A stretch of 64,000 nt of DNA from Pseudomonas mucoides. GTDB taxonomy: Bacteria; Pseudomonadota; Gammaproteobacteria; Pseudomonadales; Pseudomonadaceae. Under the pieces are notes generated by a model. The model made no database searches and had not been told where the DNA came from. It worked only from the letters and a program-made list of their open reading frames with translations. The stretch spans positions 1-64,000 of the forward strand of contig NZ_JACOPW010000009.1 in the NCBI RefSeq assembly GCF_015461845.1, given 5' to 3'. Below are positions 59,322 through 64,000 of this stretch, piece after piece; the stretch's first letter is position 1; each line of letters begins with the position of its first letter. The position numbers and the translations under genes were made by a program.

Positions 59322-61235
59322 TTACGAAGACAGGTAAGACGAACGGGTCAGGCCCAGGCGCAGAGCGTCGAGGAACTGGGTGCGCTCGGCCGCGGTGATG
59401 CGTGCACTGGCGCACTTGTCGCGGTAGTGGGTCATCAACTCTTCCGGCGACAAGTGCACGTAACGCAGCATGTCTTCGATGGTGTCGTGGGTTTCGATAC
59501 CGGCGTGGTACACGCTGCCGTCGGCGTTCTGGTAGATGTTCACCGAGTCGGTGTCACCGAACAGGTTGTGCATGTCGCCGAGGATTTCCTGGTAAGCGCC
59601 GACCAGGAAGATCCCCAGCAGGTAGTCTTCACCTTCGTTCAGTGCGTGTACCGGCAGGCTGGTTTCGATGCTCTGCTCGTCGACGTACTGCTTGATCTTG
59701 CCGTCGGAGTCGCAGGTCAGGTCTTGCAGCACGGCGCGGCGCAGCGGCTCCTCGTCGAGACGGTGCAGAGGCAGGATCGGCAGGACCTGGCCGATGGCCC
59801 AGGTGTCCGGCAGGCTCTGGAACACCGAGAAGTTGCAGATGTACTTGTCGGCCAGCTTGTCGTTGAGTTCGTCGAGCACCTGGCGGTGCGAACGCTGACG
59901 GGCTTTCAACGAGTTGTGCAGGCGACGGCACACGGCAAAGTAGCATTGCTCGGCCAGGGCTTTTTGCGCCAGGGTCAGCTTGCCGTCGGCGTACTGGGTG
60001 GCCACGTCGCTCATGTAGTGCGTCGCGCGCCAGTAGGTTTCGGTGACCATCTCGATGTCGGTCGGGCCCAGCAGGTCAACCAGCCATTGCACGGTTTCCG
60101 GCAGTTCTTCCTTGTTGTCGATCTGCGGCACGTCGTCGTTGTGTTTCTCGACGTCGGTGACCTGCACCACCAGCATGGCGTGGTGAGCGGTCAGGGAGCG
60201 CCCGCTTTCAGAGAAGATGTTCGGGTGCGGCAGGTTCTGCGCGTCGCAGAATTCCTTGAGCATCCCGACCACGACACCGGCGTAATCGTCCATGTCGTAG
60301 TTGATCGAACTGGCGTTACGCGAATGCGTACCGTCGTAATCAACGCCCAGACCGCCGCCCACGTCGATGTGATCCACTGGCAGGCCGAGGTTGCGCAGTT
60401 CGCCGTAGTAACGAATCGCTTCCTTGAAACCGTGCTGGTAGTCCGCCAGGTTGGCGATCTGCGAGCCCATGTGGAAGTGCAGCAGGCGAATGCCCTGATC
60501 CAGGCCCGCTGCGCGGAAACGCTCAACCACCGACAGCAATTGTGCCGCCGACAGACCGAATTTGGATTTCTCGCCGCCGGTGTCCGCCCATTTGGACGAG
60601 GCCAGGGACGACAGACGTACGCGCAGGCCGACCTGAGGCTTGACCTTCAGCGAGGCCGCTTCTTCGATCACCAGGCCGACTTCGGATTCTTTCTCGATCA
60701 CGATAAAGACGTTGTGACCCAGCTTCTGGCCCATCAGCGCCAGACGAATGAACTCGCGGTCCTTGTAACCGTTGCAAACGATGGTGCCGCCCTTCGGCGC
60801 CAGCGCCAATACCGCTAGCAACTCTGGCTTGGAGCCGGCTTCCAGACCAATGGAGACGTCCTGGGTCGCAATGATGTTTTCAATCACCGCTTCTTGCTGG
60901 TTCACCTTGATCGGGTACAGCGCGGTGTACTTGCTCTGGTATTCCAGACGCTCGATGTTCGCATCGAAGGCGCCGGTCAGCTGACGCACGCGGTCTTGCA
61001 GGATATCCGGGAAACGCACCAGCAATGGCAAGGACAAACCGCTTTTGCGCAGTTGGTCGACTTGCTCGAACAGATCAATAGGCGAACTGGTCGGACCGTT
61101 CGGACGAACTTCGACGCGACCGGCGTCATTGATCGCGAAATACCCGGCCCCCCAATGGCGAATCCCGTAAACACTGCGGCTGTCCGCAACTGTCCATTGG
61201 CTGCCATCGTCTTTGCGTGTGCGTCGTACGGACAT
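59322..61235 (-). CDS. speA: Biosynthetic arginine decarboxylase SpeA
   Basis: A 637-aa PLP-dependent decarboxylase making agmatine for putrescine and spermidine. The PLP lysine is K110 in YPIKVNQQ. The glycine-rich phosphate loop is VGGGLGVDYDGTHS (about 296-309). The active-site Cys region is SDSVNIYQNADG-type near the C-terminus (GDTDSVNIYQNAD). Length matches the family (about 635-660 aa). The gap upstream (61236-61454) should hold its promoter and also carries the inverted repeat described separately. Confidence 0.95.
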   Translation of the reverse strand: MSVRRTRKDDGSQWTVADSRSVYGIRHWGAGYFAINDAGRVEVRPNGPTSSPIDLFEQVDQLRKSGLSLPLLVRFPDILQDRVRQLTGAFDANIERLEYQSKYTALYPIKVNQQEAVIENIIATQDVSIGLEAGSKPELLAVLALAPKGGTIVCNGYKDREFIRLALMGQKLGHNVFIVIEKESEVGLVIEEAASLKVKPQVGLRVRLSSLASSKWADTGGEKSKFGLSAAQLLSVVERFRAAGLDQGIRLLHFHMGSQIANLADYQHGFKEAIRYYGELRNLGLPVDHIDVGGGLGVDYDGTHSRNASSINYDMDDYAGVVVGMLKEFCDAQNLPHPNIFSESGRSLTAHHAMLVVQVTDVEKHNDDVPQIDNKEELPETVQWLVDLLGPTDIEMVTETYWRATHYMSDVATQYADGKLTLAQKALAEQCYFAVCRRLHNSLKARQRSHRQVLDELNDKLADKYICNFSVFQSLPDTWAIGQVLPILPLHRLDEEPLRRAVLQDLTCDSDGKIKQYVDEQSIETSLPVHALNEGEDYLLGIFLVGAYQEILGDMHNLFGDTDSVNIYQNADGSVYHAGIETHDTIEDMLRYVHLSPEELMTHYRDKCASARITAAERTQFLDALRLGLTRSSYLSS

Positions 61236-61376
61236 TGAAGTCCCCTATAAAGAAGTCATAGAGCGTCGCCTGGGTTCAGGCCGGCGCAGTCTAAAGAATG
61301 AAAATGACGATTAGCCTGCATGCAAGGGCGATAGACCTCACATTCAGGTTTGAGTTTAGAAACCAGTCAGAACAGG

Positions 61377-61450
61377 CTCTGTGAAAACCATGTAGACGAC
61401 GCCAGACCCGTTTTCAGGACTGGATCAAGCCGAGGGTGGTTTTCACAGAG
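61377..61450. repeat. 74-bp element bounded by 14-bp perfect inverted repeats
   Basis: CTCTGTGAAAACCA (61377-61390) and its exact inverse TGGTTTTCACAGAG (61437-61450) enclose 46 bp. The right end is 4 nt from the sui1 stop codon. No target-site duplication is clear. It could be a 3' mRNA structure of sui1 or a MITE-like relic. Confidence 0.7.
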
Positions 61451-61454
61451 GCTG

Positions 61455-61826
61455 CTAGCCGCCGGACTTCTTCGCTTTGAAACCGAGTTTGATCAGCTCG
61501 CCCAAGAGTAGCTCGACATGATCGCCCTGGATTTCAATGATCCCGTCTTTCAACGCTCCGCCTGTGCCACAACGTTTTTTCAACGTGGTGGCCAGTTCCT
61601 TGAGCGCGTCTTCGGCCAACGGCACGCCGGTGATGGTGGTCACCGTCTTGCCGCCACGGCCCTTGCTTTCGCGACGCACGCGAGCGATGCCGTCGCCGGC
61701 CGGGATAACGGTCTGTTTGCAGATACAGGCGTCCACCGGTTTACTGCAATCCGGGCAATGACGACCTGCGTCGGTGGAAAATACCAGGCCACCAAGGGCG
61801 GCGAAGGATGCGGCTTTTTTGGCCAC
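61455..61826 (-). CDS. Translation initiation factor SUI1/YciH
   Basis: A 123-aa protein with four N-terminal cysteines (C24, C27, C34, C36 in HCPDCSKPVDACICK), a possible zinc site, and a C-terminal SUI1/eIF1 domain (KTVTTITGVPL, LKKRCGTGGALKDGIIEIQG). Bacterial YciH may check initiation fidelity under stress. I choose GTG 61826 (VAKKAASF) with AGAGG upstream; the longer frame to 61898 reads poorly. Confidence 0.88.
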   Translation of the reverse strand: MAKKAASFAALGGLVFSTDAGRHCPDCSKPVDACICKQTVIPAGDGIARVRRESKGRGGKTVTTITGVPLAEDALKELATTLKKRCGTGGALKDGIIEIQGDHVELLLGELIKLGFKAKKSGG

Positions 61827-62003
61827 CGGCAATCCTCTTGGGAGGACAAAGACTGGTCGCGGCAACCTGGGCAGGAGCCATCGACCGCGAAGCCCCACTC
61901 AGGCAGGGGCAGCGCTACTGAACCAGACGTGCGGGTTCAGCTTGAAAAGGTCGCGCAGTGTAACGGCAAAAAGCCGACTTGCTAAGAGCCAATCGGCGCC
62001 AAT

Positions 62004-62561
62004 TTACAGCTCTTTTGCGACGCCATCCCGTTGCGCGCGCAGATAGCGCTTCAACGCCGCCAGAGAGTCCGGGCAATAAGGCTTTTGCTGGATTTCCAGC
62101 ATGACCTGATCGATGGGCATAAAGCACGCTTCAAGCACCTCTTCGGGCTGCAGAATCAACGGCCCGTCCCAGACCGCCGAAAACGCCGAACACCAGAGCC
62201 GGTTGCCGGTGTCTTCAAAGAAGAAGTGATCGTGGGCGGTCAGTTCCACACCGCTCACGCCCAGCTCTTCTTCCAGCTCGCGGGCAGCTGACTCGGCGTA
62301 GGTTTCGCTGGCGAGCACCATGCCCCCTGCCGCCACATCCCAGTACCCCGGATAAATGGCTTTGCTCAAGGTTCGGCGGTGCACACAGAGATCACCGGCC
62401 GAATTGAACAGCATGATGTAGGTGCCGCGCCCGATCAGCCCACGCTCGCGCAAATCGGAACGGACCAGGGCGCCAAGCAGGTTGTCCTGCTCGTCGACCC
62501 AGGCGATCTGTTCGGCATCCGAGGCCGCGCGATGGGCGGCCTCTTTGGCGTTATCAACCAT
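62004..62561 (-). CDS. Nudix hydrolase, YfcD-like
   Basis: A 185-aa Nudix protein. The 23-residue Nudix box fits GX5EX7REUXEEXGU at residues 80-102 (GGMVLASETYAE then SAARELEEELGV). The N-terminal part WVDEQDNLLGALVRSDLRER resembles YfcD and isopentenyl-diphosphate-isomerase-like Nudix proteins. Substrate unknown, probably a nucleoside or isoprenoid diphosphate. It starts 3 nt after the DUF2333 gene and is probably co-transcribed with it. Confidence 0.88.
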   Translation of the reverse strand: MVDNAKEAAHRAASDAEQIAWVDEQDNLLGALVRSDLRERGLIGRGTYIMLFNSAGDLCVHRRTLSKAIYPGYWDVAAGGMVLASETYAESAARELEEELGVSGVELTAHDHFFFEDTGNRLWCSAFSAVWDGPLILQPEEVLEACFMPIDQVMLEIQQKPYCPDSLAALKRYLRAQRDGVAKEL

Positions 62562-62564
62562 GAC

Positions 62565-63632
62565 TCAGCCTTGATTGAGCAATTGACGCAGATCGATCAC
62601 TGCAGCGTTGGCCCGGGAAATATAGTTGGCCATAACCAGCGAGTGGTTAGCCAGTACACCGAAGCCGCTGCCGTTGAGGATCATCGGGCTCCAGACCGGC
62701 TCCTGCGATGCTTCCAGCTCACGGATGATCTGGCGCACGCTGACCGTGGCGTTTTTCTTGGCCAATACGTCGGCGAAGTCGACTTCGATGGCGCGCAGCA
62801 GGTGAGACAGTGCCCAGGCCTGACCGCGAGCCTCGTAGAACACATTGTCGATCTGCATCCACGGCGTCTCGACGATTTCTTCGTCCACCTGTGGCACTTG
62901 CCCTGGCGTCAGGACTTCGGTTTTCAGCGAAGTGTTGAGTTTGACCCGACCGACGCTGGCCGACAGGCGTTGCGACAGCGAACCCAGGCGGGTGCCGACG
63001 TCACCGAGCCAGTTGTTCAGGTTGTCGGCGCGGGCATAGAACAGGGCGCTTTTCTGGTTAGGATCGGACAACCGCGCCTGATAGCGGCTCAGCGAATTGA
63101 TGCCTTCCTGATACTCGGACTCACTGGAAGGCAGCACCCAGCTCTTGTTGTCGAAGTTGAAACGCGGTTCGGCCTTGGCCAGGTCGGCGTCTTCGGCCGA
63201 TTGCGACTGGGAGCGGGCGAAGTCTTTACGCAGTGCACGGCTCAGGTCGCGAACCTGGACCAGCACGCCATATTCCCAGCTTGGCATGTTGTCCATCCAC
63301 AGGCCCGGCGGGAAACGGTCGTTGGAAATGTAGCCACCCGGTTTGGTCAGCAACGTACCGGCGACGGTCTTGAGGGTTTCCACTGTGGTGTAGCCGACGA
63401 CCATCTGCTTGCCTTCTTTCTCGGCAGCGATCTGGGCATTTTGCTGGACCGGGAACAGCGCGGGCTCCTCGCTCCAATACCAACCCAGGGCAATCGCCAC
63501 CAGCAGGTAAAGGCCGATCAAGGTGGCCAGCGCCCGGCTGAACAGCAGGCCGCCGATATAACTGCGGGTGGCCGACTTCGGTTCAGCGGCACGTTCAGGG
63601 GCACTGCCCGCGCGGTTCTTCCAGTCCAGCAT
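62565..63632 (-). CDS. DUF2333 family membrane-anchored protein
   Basis: A 355-aa protein with one N-terminal membrane helix (about 34-52, LATLIGLYLLVAIALGWYW) and a periplasmic part of ~300 residues. Conserved stretches include NDRFPPGLWMDNMPSWE and WMQIDNVFYEARGQAWAL. It matches the DUF2333 family, of unknown function, found upstream of gcbA in Pseudomonas. First gene of the DUF2333-nudix pair. Confidence 0.87.
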   Translation of the reverse strand: MLDWKNRAGSAPERAAEPKSATRSYIGGLLFSRALATLIGLYLLVAIALGWYWSEEPALFPVQQNAQIAAEKEGKQMVVGYTTVETLKTVAGTLLTKPGGYISNDRFPPGLWMDNMPSWEYGVLVQVRDLSRALRKDFARSQSQSAEDADLAKAEPRFNFDNKSWVLPSSESEYQEGINSLSRYQARLSDPNQKSALFYARADNLNNWLGDVGTRLGSLSQRLSASVGRVKLNTSLKTEVLTPGQVPQVDEEIVETPWMQIDNVFYEARGQAWALSHLLRAIEVDFADVLAKKNATVSVRQIIRELEASQEPVWSPMILNGSGFGVLANHSLVMANYISRANAAVIDLRQLLNQG

Positions 63633-63918
63633 GGCGATATCCTTTCAATCACTTGAGTTCATCGGTTCGACCACAACCCTACGCCATCGTGCCTCGTTTT
63701 GCCGCGTATTAATCGGCGCGCTGCTGTGAGCCAGGATTGCATCGTCGAGGCGCCACTATAAAGGAAGCACACGCCTTGAGCCTATCCGACCAGCCGGTCA
63801 CAAACTGAATGACGCCGCATTACAGATTATTGACGTACGACACTCGTGCAATTGCAAAGAGGTGCTAGCATAGAGCCACCAGTCGATCTCAGCTTTTACC
63901 CTAACTAGTAGTCAGGAT

Positions 63919-64000
63919 ATGACCGAGCCAGAAGACCCCAGCCGTGAGCGCCTCAAGCACCACTTTGCCCAGCGGGTAATTCATCAGGCACGTCAAATTC
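63919..64000 (+). CDS. gcbA: Diguanylate cyclase GcbA, N-terminal fragment (runs off the right edge)
   Basis: The first 27 codons begin MTEPEDPSRERLKHHFAQRV, preceded by AGGA. This matches the N-terminus of P. fluorescens GcbA as I remember it. GcbA makes c-di-GMP and promotes surface attachment. The gene order speA, sui1, nudix, DUF2333, gcbA also agrees with PAO1. The GGDEF domain is outside the window. Confidence 0.72.
   Translation, partial: MTEPEDPSRERLKHHFAQRVIHQARQI

Noticed and set aside
59427..60818. 463-aa plus-strand frame
   Set aside because: Shadow of speA; Val/His-rich with no family resemblance.

Overview
The window is chromosomal DNA of a fluorescent Pseudomonas, most likely of the P. 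fluorescens group. The evidence is high-GC coding, gene orders that match P. aeruginosa PAO1 neighbourhoods as I remember them (bau genes, purine salvage, cueR to RIO kinase, the tad/ppr Flp-pilus locus, speA-sui1-nudix-gcbA), and about fifteen REP/REPIN palindromes of the kind typical of P. fluorescens. I see no tRNA, transposase, prophage, integron or CRISPR array. No species is assigned.

Layout. 0-0.3 kb: two tandem stringent-type promoters and the start of the leader of an rRNA operon that runs off the left edge on the minus strand. 0.3-5.6 kb: beta-alanine catabolism (bauA, mmsA/bauC) with a divergent LysR regulator, then a RutR-like TetR regulator and a YigZ/IMPACT protein. 5.6-6.2 kb: a long intergenic region with a duplicated ~130-bp unit, each copy carrying a perfect DnaA box, and a third box just before the next gene. 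6.2-17.7 kb: purine/nucleoside uptake and deamination, with a BMP-type ABC importer (ATPase, two permeases and a distant binding protein), 8-oxoguanine deaminase, a 2OG-Fe(II) oxygenase and an adenine deaminase. A MerR/membrane-protein/SDR group and the ion antiporter ChaA are interleaved. 17.8-24.4 kb: MFS transporters, ArsR- and LysR-type regulators, a small monooxygenase and a zinc-type oxidoreductase.

24.5-29.3 kb: a CueR copper module (copZ, an unknown exported protein, copA, cueR) with two recognisable CueR-type promoters, then a convergent MFS gene. 29.5-37.6 kb: a RIO-type kinase, a dCache chemoreceptor, an AraC regulator, and a divergent thiolase / FabG4-like reductase / MaoC hydratase module for CoA- or ACP-linked acyl chains. 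37.8-52.8 kb: a complete Flp/Tad pilus locus: receiver-only protein, flp, rcpC, rcpA, tadZABCD, DUF3613 protein, pprB, fppA, TadE-like pseudopilin, pprA and an inverted tadG.

53-64 kb: two DUF4136 lipoproteins, cmoM, a MazG-like pyrophosphohydrolase, a MATE exporter, an orphan two-gene T6SS cassette (short vgrG plus DUF4123 adaptor without a visible effector), arginine decarboxylase speA, sui1, a Nudix hydrolase, a DUF2333 protein and the first codons of gcbA.

Most genes belong to known families. The least explained items are the duplicated DnaA-box unit, the effector-less short vgrG cassette with a large palindrome beside it, the unknown exported protein in the copper module, and the receiver-only protein beside flp.
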